Part shown: one piece after another, positions 53,217 to 61,517 of the stretch | How the letters are laid out: each line of letters begins with the position of its first letter | Numbering within the stretch: the stretch's first letter is position 1 | Origin: Phycisphaerae bacterium | GTDB lineage: Bacteria > Planctomycetota > Phycisphaerae > UBA1845 | Reading direction: 5' to 3' | Assembly (NCBI GenBank): GCA_029260015.1 | Contig: JAJDEB010000036.1 | Span: 744,001-808,000 of the forward strand | Length of the DNA: 64,000 bases | Notes under the pieces: model-generated | What the model saw: only the letters and a program-made list of their open reading frames with translations | Databases searched by the model: none | Told to the model about the DNA's origin: nothing | Translations under genes and position numbers: made by a program

Positions 53217-54109
53217 ATTGCCAGCGTCACCCACAACAACGTCTTCGCGTTGAACAGCGCGTGCGCGATGATCGGTCCTACCAGCGAGCCTCTTCTTTCG
53301 TAGATGATTCCCAGGATGATGCCGAATGCGGTGATGGCTGGGATGACTTGCGGCAGGTCGGCGTGGGCCATGCCGAATAGCAGGCTTGCTGCTACGATCG
53401 CCATCCAGCGGCTTGATAGCCATTTGCTTAGCAGCGTTTGCAGGATTCCGCGGAAGAAAAACTCTTCGGCGATTGGAGTGATGATTGCTGCGCCGGTCCA
53501 CATCAGCGTGCTCATCCATCCCGGTTGATCGGGCGAGGTCATCAGACCTATTACGCGATGGCCGGGAAACTGATGCTCCGGATCGAAATAGACGATCAAC
53601 CACTGCGTTGCGAATAAAATTCCCTGGCAAATCGCTATCGCAGCGAGTGCGCCGAACAGCCCCGCCAATGCGTCACCTCCGATGCGCTTCTGGCCCAGGA
53701 CGAATGTGTTACCGGGACGGCTGACAAACTTCCTGCCGACCCAATATGCGGCGAACAGCGCACAAACCGTGCCCGTATTCTGCGCCAATGCGAGGACGGC
53801 ATGCACATGCGGGTCGTCGGTGTTCTTGAGGTCGATGCCTTCGTACATGCGGCTAAACAGCGTCACGGCGAGCGATTGACCGATGGCTAGGACCAGTATC
53901 GGCAGGAGCAACATCTCAACCGGAATGCGATCGCTGCGTGCTGGGGCGAACGCGACGAGGGGGCTGGCTTGGCGACTGCGGATCAGTTGAACGAGCAGCC
54001 AAAGCACCACCGCACTGCCGAACCCGATCAGCACCCAATCGACGCGATCGAGAATCAGCTTCATATCCGCCAACAGATGCATTGAATTGAACTTGAATTC
54101 TGCGTTCAC
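53213..54109 (-). CDS. CPBP-family intramembrane metalloprotease
   Basis: 298 residues from GTG 54109; ATG 54082 is an alternative. Seven or eight membrane helices. The family motifs are EEFFFRG (motif 1), FGMAHAD (motif 2) and HALFN (motif 3), with the usual Glu-Glu, Arg and His residues. CPBP proteases resemble Rce1 and process prenylated or small hydrophobic peptides, or serve in bacteriocin self-protection. Its stop codon lies inside a REP, so the last few residues may have changed on REP insertion. Divergent from trpC. Confidence 0.88.
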   Translation of the reverse strand: MNAEFKFNSMHLLADMKLILDRVDWVLIGFGSAVVLWLLVQLIRSRQASPLVAFAPARSDRIPVEMLLLPILVLAIGQSLAVTLFSRMYEGIDLKNTDDPHVHAVLALAQNTGTVCALFAAYWVGRKFVSRPGNTFVLGQKRIGGDALAGLFGALAAIAICQGILFATQWLIVYFDPEHQFPGHRVIGLMTSPDQPGWMSTLMWTGAAIITPIAEEFFFRGILQTLLSKWLSSRWMAIVAASLLFGMAHADLPQVIPAITAFGIILGIIYERRGSLVGPIIAHALFNAKTLLWVTLAM

Positions 54110-54195
54110 TACACTCGCCCGGACGACGATGCCGATTCTTCAATGCAGGCATCGTCTGTAAAGTTCCTCAACGTCGTCAAACTCGGGAGCGCCCG

Positions 54196-55002
54196 TTGAA
54201 CAATATCCTGCAGCAAATCATCGCCGACAAACGCATCGAAGTTGATCGGCAAATGTCTGAAACGCCGCTGGCCGACATTGTCGCCATGGCCCGGGACGCA
54301 GAATCGCCGCGCGATTTCAAAAGCGCCCTGACCATACCCGCGCCGGCTGGCATTCACCTGATCGCCGAGATCAAACGCAAGTCGCCGTCGGCTGGCATTA
54401 TTCGCGATTCGTTTGAACCGGCGCGTATCGCCGAAGTCTATCAGCAAGCCGGCGCTTCGGCGATCAGCATTTTGACCGATGAGAAATACTTCGACGGGCG
54501 GTTGGAATACATCGCCCAGGTTCGCGATGCTTCGACACTGCCACTACTGCGGAAAGACTTCATCGTCGATGCCTATCAAATCGCGCAAGCACGGGCGGCT
54601 AGTGCCGATGCGATCCTGCTCATTGCCGAAGTACTCAAACCGCGTGCGATTGCGGAGTTCGCGGCGATGGCAGCAGACTTTGGGTTGTCTACCCTCATCG
54701 AAGCGCACAACGAAGCGGAACTGCAAGGCGTCATCGATGTGTTTGGTGCGTCGTTTCCGGCGAACGTCATCATCGGAATCAACAACCGTGACCTGACCGT
54801 CCAGAGAACTGACATAGCCACCACCGTGCGACTCGCGAAGATGCTCGACGGTTCAACGACGATCGTATCTGAAAGTGGCATCCACACCCGCGACGATGTC
54901 GTCAACATGAAGCAAGCCGGTGCGAATGCGATCCTCGTCGGTGAATCGATCTTGAAGGCGGAAGACATGAACGCGAAGATAAGAGAATTGTTGGGGACGT
55001 AG
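54196..55002 (+). CDS. trpC: Indole-3-glycerol phosphate synthase
   Basis: 268 residues from TTG 54196, which has GGGAGC six bases upstream; the family start (MNNILQQIIADKRIEVDRQ) fits. TIM barrel with the active-site residues in HLIAEIKRKSPSAG (Glu and Lys), LLRKDFIVDAYQI and INNRDLTVQRTD, then SESGIHTRDDVV for phosphate. It makes indole-3-glycerol phosphate in tryptophan synthesis. It stands alone here, away from other trp genes. Confidence 0.94.
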   Translation: MNNILQQIIADKRIEVDRQMSETPLADIVAMARDAESPRDFKSALTIPAPAGIHLIAEIKRKSPSAGIIRDSFEPARIAEVYQQAGASAISILTDEKYFDGRLEYIAQVRDASTLPLLRKDFIVDAYQIAQARAASADAILLIAEVLKPRAIAEFAAMAADFGLSTLIEAHNEAELQGVIDVFGASFPANVIIGINNRDLTVQRTDIATTVRLAKMLDGSTTIVSESGIHTRDDVVNMKQAGANAILVGESILKAEDMNAKIRELLGT

Positions 55003-55028
55003 ATCGAAGGGTGAGTCGCTCAAACGTC

Positions 55029-55048
55029 ATTCCCGCGAAAGCGGGAAT
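55029..55048. repeat. Short palindrome ATTCCCGC/GCGGGAAT
   Basis: ATTCCCGC and GCGGGAAT around GAAA, within the widespread CATTCCCGCGAAAGCGGGAA type of intergenic repeat. A related half (ATTCCCGCG/CGCGGAAA) lies at 55139-55156. Confidence 0.7.
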
Positions 55049-55164
55049 CTAGGACTGAAAGAGAAACCCCACTGTATTCTAAACTATATATGACTGCGGA
55101 AGCCCACCTTTGCTGCCATGCGTAACGCACCAATCTGGATTCCCGCGTGCGCGGAAACGACAGC

Positions 55165-55185
55165 GGTGGGCACGACCCACCCTAC
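55165..55185 (-). repeat. Single REP arm, family A, supplying a stop codon
   Basis: One arm of family A in the minus sense (GTAGGGTGGGTCGTG) that overlaps the last bases of the cysteine desulfurase gene. The TAG of its GTAG head is the gene's stop codon. Confidence 0.85.
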
Positions 55186-56288
55186 GCGCTGGTAATCATC
55201 TTAGCGGCGCGTTTTACTTCTTCGTCGGTAGTGTGGCGTCCGAGGCTGAAACGCACCGTACCCAGCGCCAATTCCTGTGACACGCCCATCGCCGAGAGCA
55301 CCGGCGACACGAACGGTTTATCGCCATGACAAGCCGCCCCCGCACTCGCGCAGATGTCCGGCGCATTGGCTAAAACTTCTGCACCAATCTTCCCGCGAAA
55401 CGCTGCGCTTAACGTTCCGGGTAGTCGCAGTGTGGGGTGGCCATGAAAGACCACGCCATCGCCCAATTCATTTTGCAGCCTTTCTTGCAAGGTGTCGCGC
55501 TGCATCCGCGTCTTGTCACCCGACCGATCGGCTTGCACCAATTCTGCGGCTTTGCCCAATGCGACAACATTCGCCACTGGTTCCGTTCCTGCTCTGCGGC
55601 CCATTTCGTGACCGGCACCGTGAATGAGCGGTTCTAGCGTGATGCCTTCGCGAATGAACATAGCCCCGATGCCCTGCGGCGCGTAGCACTTGTGGCCGGC
55701 CAGCGTGAGCAGATCGACGCCCAACTCGCGGGCATTGACGGGGATCTTGCCGACGGCTTGTGCGGCATCGGTGTGCATCCATGCGCCGGCGTCGCGAGCG
55801 ATCTTGGCGATGTCGGCGATCGGTTGAATCGTGCCGACCTCGTTGTTGGCCAGCATGATCGACACCAATATCGTGTCGGGTCGAATCGCCGCTCGGACGT
55901 CATCGGGATCGACCATACAAGTCGAGTCTACACCAACGCGGGTGATTTCAAATCCGTGTTTTTCGAGAAACGCGCAGGCGTTCAGGATTGCCGGATGTTC
56001 GACAACGGACGTGACAATGTGCCGTCCTTTACCCATTCGGGCCCATGCCGCACCTTTGATCGCGTGGTTGCACCCTTCCGATCCGCCGGAATTGAAGATG
56101 ATCTCGCCGGTATCTACACCCAGCATCGATGCCACATGCAACCGCGCGGTATCGACAGCCAACCGCATCGCCCTGCCCGGTGCATGTGGACTCGATGGAT
56201 TGCCGTGATGCTCGCAAAGATAAGGCGTCATCGCTTCGGCGACGGCTGGGTCGATTGGGGTCGATGAATTGTGATCGAAGTAGATCAA
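55182..56288 (-). CDS. Cysteine desulfurase, IscS/NifS-like
   Basis: 368 residues. PLP lysine in LAGHKCYAPQG, cofactor contacts SGGSEGCNHA and VVEHPAI, and the mobile catalytic Cys in ASAGAACHGD. It moves sulfur from cysteine to an acceptor for Fe-S clusters or tRNA thiolation. About 30 residues shorter than E. coli IscS at the C-terminus, closer to the NifS group. Its stop codon is inside a REP arm, and its start lies ten bases after the end of ftsY. Confidence 0.92.
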   Translation of the reverse strand: MIYFDHNSSTPIDPAVAEAMTPYLCEHHGNPSSPHAPGRAMRLAVDTARLHVASMLGVDTGEIIFNSGGSEGCNHAIKGAAWARMGKGRHIVTSVVEHPAILNACAFLEKHGFEITRVGVDSTCMVDPDDVRAAIRPDTILVSIMLANNEVGTIQPIADIAKIARDAGAWMHTDAAQAVGKIPVNARELGVDLLTLAGHKCYAPQGIGAMFIREGITLEPLIHGAGHEMGRRAGTEPVANVVALGKAAELVQADRSGDKTRMQRDTLQERLQNELGDGVVFHGHPTLRLPGTLSAAFRGKIGAEVLANAPDICASAGAACHGDKPFVSPVLSAMGVSQELALGTVRFSLGRHTTDEEVKRAAKMITSA

Positions 56289-56297
56289 CGCAAACTC

Positions 56298-57212
56298 CTA
56301 TGCAGCGAACATCGCATCGACATACGCCTGCGGGTCGAACGGTTCGAGATCGTTTTCCGTCTCACCGAGTCCGACAAATTTCACCGGAACGTTGAGCTTG
56401 TCGCGAATACCGATGACGATGCCACCCTTGGCGCTGCCGTCGAGTTTCGACAGCACGATACCGCTGACGTTGACATGCTCACTGAAATGCGATGCTTGCA
56501 AAATCGCGTTTTGCCCGATCGTTGCATCAAGCACCAAGAGCACCTCATGCGGGGCGCCTTCGATTTTCTTCTGTACGACTTTTTGAATCTTGGAAAGCTC
56601 GCGCATCAGGTTGTCCTGCGTATGCAGGCGGCCGGCTGTATCGACAATGAGCACATCGGCATTGCGAGCCAACGCCGCTTCGCATGCATCGTACGCCACC
56701 GCGCCGGGGTCAGCCCCCTGTTTGTGCTTGACGATCTGCACGCCAATTCGCTCGGCCCACACCGTAAGCTGCTCGACGGCTGCTGCACGGTATGTATCAG
56801 CTGCCGCAACGATGACCTTCTTGCCTTCGTTCGACAGCAACTTCGCAAGTTTGGCGATGCTCGTCGTCTTGCCCGAACCGTTGATACCCGCGACCAGAAT
56901 AACCGTCGGACCTTGCGGCGCGTAGTTGAGCTTGCGATCGCCTTCGGGCCATTTCTCGACGATGACCGATTTGAGATGTTCGACGATGTGCTGCGTTTCG
57001 GTGATCTTGCCTTTCTTCCAGGCGGTGCGAACGGAGTCGATCAAGTCGGCAGTCGCCGTCGGACCAATGTCCGAAACGAGCATGGTATCTTCCAGCTCGC
57101 TCAGCACCGCGTCATCGATCTTCTTACCGAACGGCAGGATCGAACGAAAACCAGCTCCGATTTTGTCGCGGGTTTTCGCCAGCCCCTTCTTGAGTTTGTC
57201 GAACAATCCCAC
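56298..57212 (-). CDS. ftsY: Signal recognition particle receptor FtsY
   Basis: 304 residues, an NG core without the long acidic A domain of E. coli. N domain helices ([20 protein letters not shown]), GTPase motifs [25 protein letters not shown], and TKLD-type [10 protein letters not shown], ending [14 protein letters not shown]. It docks SRP-ribosome complexes at the membrane. Followed closely by the desulfurase gene and preceded seven bases by nusB. Confidence 0.95.
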   Translation of the reverse strand: MGLFDKLKKGLAKTRDKIGAGFRSILPFGKKIDDAVLSELEDTMLVSDIGPTATADLIDSVRTAWKKGKITETQHIVEHLKSVIVEKWPEGDRKLNYAPQGPTVILVAGINGSGKTTSIAKLAKLLSNEGKKVIVAAADTYRAAAVEQLTVWAERIGVQIVKHKQGADPGAVAYDACEAALARNADVLIVDTAGRLHTQDNLMRELSKIQKVVQKKIEGAPHEVLLVLDATIGQNAILQASHFSEHVNVSGIVLSKLDGSAKGGIVIGIRDKLNVPVKFVGLGETENDLEPFDPQAYVDAMFAA

Positions 57213-57218
57213 TTAAGA

Positions 57219-57665
57219 CTACCCCTTCTTATCTCGCGCGTTTGGATCGGTCATGTTCCAGACTTTGTCGAGAATTCCATTGACGAAACCGCCCGATTCA
57301 GCTGAACCGAACTCCTTGGCGATTTCAATGGCTTCGTTGATGATGACTTTGGGCGGCGCCTTGGCGAAGTCGAACTCGGCCATCGCGACGCGCAGGACGT
57401 TTCGATCGACAGAGGCCATGCGGGTCATCGTCCAACCCTGAGAGTGTTGCGCGATTTCCGTTTCGACGACTTCGCGTTCGCGCCAAGCCAATTCGACGAG
57501 TTCATGGGCATATGAAAGCGTCTCACCCGATTCGATATGATCGGCGAGAAACGTTGCCACGGTCGGTAAGTATTCTTCGCCCTGACTATCTAGCTGGCAG
57601 AGTGCCTGCATAGCCAGGATTCGCGCTTTGTGTCGATCGATCGCCAATGTGTTCCCAATTCCCAA
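57219..57665 (-). CDS. nusB: Transcription antitermination factor NusB
   Basis: 148 residues. All helical; RHKARILAMQALCQLDSQGE at the start, and the conserved C-terminal part ASVDRNVLRVAMAEFDFAKA, PPKVIINEAIEIAKEFGSAE, SGGFVNGILDKV. It binds boxA RNA with S10 and supports rRNA transcription. It fits the common ribH-nusB-ftsY order, here with a REP pair between ribH and nusB. The frame from the first codon at 57665 may be a little long; an internal start near RHKAR is possible. Confidence 0.92.
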   Translation of the reverse strand: MGIGNTLAIDRHKARILAMQALCQLDSQGEEYLPTVATFLADHIESGETLSYAHELVELAWREREVVETEIAQHSQGWTMTRMASVDRNVLRVAMAEFDFAKAPPKVIINEAIEIAKEFGSAESGGFVNGILDKVWNMTDPNARDKKG

Positions 57666-57694
57666 TGACGACCTGTTGCGTTAAGGCAGTCGGT

Positions 57695-57759
57695 GTAGGG
57701 TGGGCCGTGCCCACCAAGTTTTTCGTAATTCAAACGGCGGTGGGCACGGCCCACCCTAC
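57695..57759. repeat. REP pair, family A, within ribH-nusB
   Basis: Inverted 21-base arms starting GTAGGGTGGGCCGTG, 23 bases apart, in the 120-base gap between ribH and nusB, both on the minus strand. It may stabilise or separate the transcripts. Confidence 0.88.
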
Positions 57760-57785
57760 GTCTCAGATCCCTACGTCTTAAATCC

Positions 57786-58259
57786 TTACGTCTTGGATAA
57801 TTTGGAAAGCAGACTCACCAATTCAATGGCACCCGAGGCTGCGTCTGAACCCTTGTTACCGGCTTTGCTTCCGGCGCGTTCGATGGCTTGCTCCAACGTA
57901 TCCGACGTAATCAATCCGAACGTCGTCGGCACACCGGTATCCAAACCCACTTGCGCAATCCCCCGCGCGGCTTGGCCAGCCACATAATCAAAGTGCGGCG
58001 TCTGTCCACGAATCACGCAACCCAAGCACACGACCGCATCATACGCACCGCTGGCAGCCGCCCTCTTGGCCATGAATGGCAACTCAAATGCGCCGGGCAC
58101 AAACAAGATGGTGATATCATCATCGGCAGCCCCATGTCGGATGAGCGTATCAATCGCCCCATCGACAAGCTTGCTGGTGATAAAATCGTTAAAGCGACTG
58201 ACGACAAGTGCGAACTTGAATCCCGCGCCACTCATCTCGCCGGAAATGCGTTGAGCCAT
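57786..58259 (-). CDS. ribH: 6,7-dimethyl-8-ribityllumazine synthase
   Basis: 157 residues from ATG 58259, nine bases after AGGAG. Typical sequence: [49 protein letters not shown] and [20 protein letters not shown]. It condenses the ribityl pyrimidine with dihydroxybutanone phosphate in riboflavin synthesis, forming cages of 60 or pentamers. The upstream extension of the open frame is not part of the family. Followed by nusB after a REP pair. Confidence 0.94.
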   Translation of the reverse strand: MAQRISGEMSGAGFKFALVVSRFNDFITSKLVDGAIDTLIRHGAADDDITILFVPGAFELPFMAKRAAASGAYDAVVCLGCVIRGQTPHFDYVAGQAARGIAQVGLDTGVPTTFGLITSDTLEQAIERAGSKAGNKGSDAASGAIELVSLLSKLSKT

Positions 58260-58487
58260 CTTAAACACTCCTGGTGACATCCGGGTTACAACTGTCGCAA
58301 CCCAATCATCACGAAACTGCAAACAAATGTCACAAGCCGGATTGTGACCGATAGGCTGCTAGGGTCAAGGGTTGCTATTCGCTCCTGTTGACCATTGAAG
58401 GCACGGGTGGGCCTTGTGCTGGAATGCTCAAGCACACACAATAGGGATCAGCCGGCATAAACCATCGCCTAATTTGAGGGGTTCAAC

Positions 58488-59768
58488 ATGCATATGAAGA
58501 CAAACCGACGAATGAATTGGAAGCTCATCAGCGGATCAATCTGCTGTGCGTTCGCAGTGATCACCGCCTTGCCAAGCTTCGCCGGTTCGCCGGATTGGCC
58601 GCAATGGGGTGGGCCTTCGCGAGACTTTAAGGTCTCCGCACCGAAGCTCGCCAACTCCTGGCCGGAATCCGGTCCCAAGGTCAAATGGCGACGTCCATTG
58701 GGTGAAGGTTACTCGGCGATCGCGGCCAAAGACGGCGACCTTTACACCATGTATCGCCAGGACGGCAAAGAAGGCAAGGACGTCATCGTCGCCCTTAGCG
58801 CCGAAACCGGCAAGACCAAATGGGAATACGCTTACGATGCCCCACCGCACGAAGGCAGCACCGATCGATTCGGAACCGGCCCGAATGCAACACCACTCGT
58901 ACTCGGCGATCGCGTGATCACCCTCGGGTTCACCGGCATTCTGCAATGCGTCGACCGGACCAATGGCAAACCGATCTGGTCGCATGATCTCGTTAAGGAA
59001 TACGAGGGCAGCGTGTTGGACTTTGGCTCGGCGGCAAGCCCGCTTATGTACAAGGGCAATGTCATCGCACTGGTCGGTGGCAAGAAGAACGGCATCATGG
59101 CCTTCAGCCCCAAAGACGGATCGATTGTCTGGAAGAGCGAACCGTATGACGTTAGCTATGCGTCACCGATCGTGATCAATGTTGACGGACAGGATCAGAT
59201 CGTATTCTTCTCTTCAAGCGATGTAATGGGCGTGGATGCTTCAAACGGACGATTCCTTTGGAGCTACCCATGCAGCAATCAATACAAGAACAACGCCTCG
59301 GATGCCATCTGGGGCGATGACAACTTGCTGTGGGCTGCGACCCAACTCGATGGCGGCACCCGCGTAATTCGCCTGTCGCAAAAAGATGGCAAGACCACCG
59401 TCGAAAAAGTTTGGGAATCAGACAAGATCAAAGTCTTCCACTGGAACGCTGTTCGCGTCAAAGATCATATCTATGCATCGGTCGGCGGGAAGGTCACGCT
59501 GCTGTCAGCCGTCAACGTCAAGACCGGCGACATTGCCTGGAAAGAACGCGGATTCCACAAGGCCAATTGCCTCTACGCTGACGACAAGCTTATTTTTGTG
59601 GATGAAAACGGCGTACTCGCGATGGCGAAAGTGTCACCTGATGGCATGACAATTCTGGGCCAAACCGAATTGTTCGAAAAGGTCGCGTGGACTGTTCCGA
59701 CGCTCGTTGGCGATCAGCTTTACGTTCGCGACACCAAGGAAATCGTCGCCCTCGATCTGGGTGCGTAA
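58488..59768 (+). CDS. Secreted PQQ-like beta-propeller protein
   Basis: 426 residues from ATG 58488, with GAGGGG seven bases upstream. Signal peptide ICCAFAVITALPSFA, then GS. Opens DWPQWGGPSRDFKVS and repeats blades such as KDVIVALSAETGKTKWEYAY, GILQCVDRTNGKPIWSHDL and VMGVDASNGRFLWSYP. BamB/PQQ-like fold, periplasmic or surface, role unknown. It is close to the paralogues at 1-919 and 11757-13169. Ends before a strong terminator. Confidence 0.88.
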   Translation: MHMKTNRRMNWKLISGSICCAFAVITALPSFAGSPDWPQWGGPSRDFKVSAPKLANSWPESGPKVKWRRPLGEGYSAIAAKDGDLYTMYRQDGKEGKDVIVALSAETGKTKWEYAYDAPPHEGSTDRFGTGPNATPLVLGDRVITLGFTGILQCVDRTNGKPIWSHDLVKEYEGSVLDFGSAASPLMYKGNVIALVGGKKNGIMAFSPKDGSIVWKSEPYDVSYASPIVINVDGQDQIVFFSSSDVMGVDASNGRFLWSYPCSNQYKNNASDAIWGDDNLLWAATQLDGGTRVIRLSQKDGKTTVEKVWESDKIKVFHWNAVRVKDHIYASVGGKVTLLSAVNVKTGDIAWKERGFHKANCLYADDKLIFVDENGVLAMAKVSPDGMTILGQTELFEKVAWTVPTLVGDQLYVRDTKEIVALDLGA

Positions 59769-59834
59769 GTTGTATTAGAAACTGTACCACCAGCAATTTG
59801 TCTGCCAGTACAGTTACTGCAATCAAAAGCATAC

Positions 59835-59874
59835 CGATGATTCTGATCCAACGATCGGAATCATCGGTTTTTTG
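59835..59874 (+). terminator. Rho-independent terminator after the propeller gene
   Basis: A 15-base stem with one mismatch (CCGATGATTC... GAATCATCGG) around CAAC, followed by TTTTTT. It is placed for the plus-strand gene ending at 59768; the convergent ubiA gene ends at 59893. Confidence 0.9.
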
Positions 59875-59892
59875 GTGTTGCTGCAACGTCCG

Positions 59893-60846
59893 TCAGAGTA
59901 CGGCTGGCATCTTCATCAAGATATCAATCACGGCACACGTCGCCAACAACAAACTGACCATGCCATTGATCGTGAAGAACGCGAGATTGACCTTCGAGAA
60001 ATCGTCGGCTCTTACGCTGAGGTTCTCGATCAACAGCAGCAGCGCGACCATGCCAACGCCCGCAAGATAGACCCAGCCCAATCCGGTCAGCTTTCCGACA
60101 AACACCAACAGCGCGACGACGATCACATGCGCAATCCGCGTAATCATCAACGCACGCGCCGGTCCTATGCGTGAGGGCAAGCTGAATAACCCTTCCTTGC
60201 GATCGACATCAATATCCTGACACGCGTAAATAATGTCGAACCCAGCGATCCAAAGCATCACTGCAGCGGAAAGCAAGATCGCCGGCAACCCCACCGTTTC
60301 CGGATGAATTGCGATCCATGCGGCCAATGGTGATATGCCAATGGCGCTGCCCAACCAGAAGTGCGAATAACGCGTGAAGCGTTTGGAAAAGGAATAACCG
60401 CACAATACTGCAAGCACCGGACCACCGAGCAGCATCGGCCAAGCGTTGCCGAATTTGAAATAGAAGCCGAAGCAACCGATCGTGTAGGTCGCAAAAAAGA
60501 TTCCCAGAAACATCCAAGCCTGAATCAAAGTCAGTCGGCCGGCGGGAAGCGGGCGCGATGCGGTGCGTGGGTTTCGGGCATCGATCCGCGCATCGACGAT
60601 TCGGTTGAACGTCATCGCAACGCTTCGGGCGGCAACCATGCACACGACGATCAATACGAGATGCAGCCATCCCGGACGCCCATCCGGAAGAGACCTGCCC
60701 GCCAAAAATGTAGCGATTATTGCAAATGGAAGGGCGAACACCGAGTGCGAGAATTTTATCATCTCAGTCCAAACGCGAACGGAAGCGAGTAGGCCCGTTC
60801 GCTCTGAAGTTATCGAAGAGGGTGACTGGTCGCTGCGGCTGGTCAA
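59893..60846 (-). CDS. ubiA: UbiA-family prenyltransferase (menaquinone or ubiquinone)
   Basis: 317 residues with eight or nine membrane helices. The two Asp-rich motifs are NRIVDARID and YACQDIDVDRKEG. It attaches a polyprenyl chain to an aromatic ring. With UbiX- and UbiE-like genes next to it and a planctomycete host, it may be MqnP of the futalosine menaquinone route rather than UbiA proper; no mqn gene is in the window to prove it. Overlaps the ubiX gene by four bases. Confidence 0.87.
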   Translation of the reverse strand: MTSRSDQSPSSITSERTGLLASVRVWTEMIKFSHSVFALPFAIIATFLAGRSLPDGRPGWLHLVLIVVCMVAARSVAMTFNRIVDARIDARNPRTASRPLPAGRLTLIQAWMFLGIFFATYTIGCFGFYFKFGNAWPMLLGGPVLAVLCGYSFSKRFTRYSHFWLGSAIGISPLAAWIAIHPETVGLPAILLSAAVMLWIAGFDIIYACQDIDVDRKEGLFSLPSRIGPARALMITRIAHVIVVALLVFVGKLTGLGWVYLAGVGMVALLLLIENLSVRADDFSKVNLAFFTINGMVSLLLATCAVIDILMKMPAVL

Positions 60847-61490
60847 TGATTTTCCTTAGAAAGATTTTCCTTAGATTGTGTCGCCTGCGCTTTAAGCATG
60901 TCGGTCCAGCGTGTGTTGAGGTTGTGCGGAACGCCAACCAGATCCATCATCTTCCCGACGACGAAATCGACGATGTCGTCAACGGTCTTGGGAAGCATGT
61001 AGAATCCGGGCGACGCAGGACAAATGATCGCACCGGCTTGGCTGAGTCGCAGCGCGTTTTCGAGATCGAGATGGCCCATTGGCATTTCTCGCAACACGAG
61101 CACCAGCCGCCGTCGCTCTTTCAGCGTAACTTGGGCGGCGCGGGTCAACACGTTTGAACCCAATCCGCCCGCAATCGAACCGAGAGTATTGCTGCTGCAC
61201 GGGCAGATGATCATTCCGTCAGTGTGCATCGACCCGCTGGCGATGCTGCTGCCAACATCCTGATGCGGATGGATGATGAGTCTTGGCGATTCCTTGCCCA
61301 AGAGTTTCTTGCTGTTGAACTCGGTGTAGTCGAGTTCATCGTGAAACAGTCGGCGACCATAGGGCGTGATTGCCAGGTGAACTTCGACGTCAGCATCGAT
61401 CAGGCAGCGGACCAACCGCTCGGCATACATCGCCCCACTGGCACCGGTGACGCCTACCACGACGCGCTTGGATTGTCCTTGAGCTTTCAC
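60843..61490 (-). CDS. ubiX: Flavin prenyltransferase UbiX
   Basis: 215 residues. Flavodoxin-like fold with VVVGVTGASGAMYAERLV, the FMN site CPCSSNTLGSIAGGLGSN-type loop IICPCSSNTLGSIAGG, and RRLVLVLREMPMGHLDLENA, then PASPGFYMLPKTVDDIVDFV. It makes prenylated FMN, the cofactor for UbiD-type decarboxylases. Such a decarboxylase (UbiD or MqnL) is needed but not in the window. Fused by overlap to the ubiA gene; a membrane protein gene follows upstream with a 27-base gap. Confidence 0.93.
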   Translation of the reverse strand: MKAQGQSKRVVVGVTGASGAMYAERLVRCLIDADVEVHLAITPYGRRLFHDELDYTEFNSKKLLGKESPRLIIHPHQDVGSSIASGSMHTDGMIICPCSSNTLGSIAGGLGSNVLTRAAQVTLKERRRLVLVLREMPMGHLDLENALRLSQAGAIICPASPGFYMLPKTVDDIVDFVVGKMMDLVGVPHNLNTRWTDMLKAQATQSKENLSKENH

Positions 61491-61517
61491 TGTTGCACGT
61501 ACATCTTTCAGTACTTG

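Noticed and set aside
56271..57305. A 344-codon open frame on the plus strand
   Set aside because: Exactly antisense to ftsY; a shadow.
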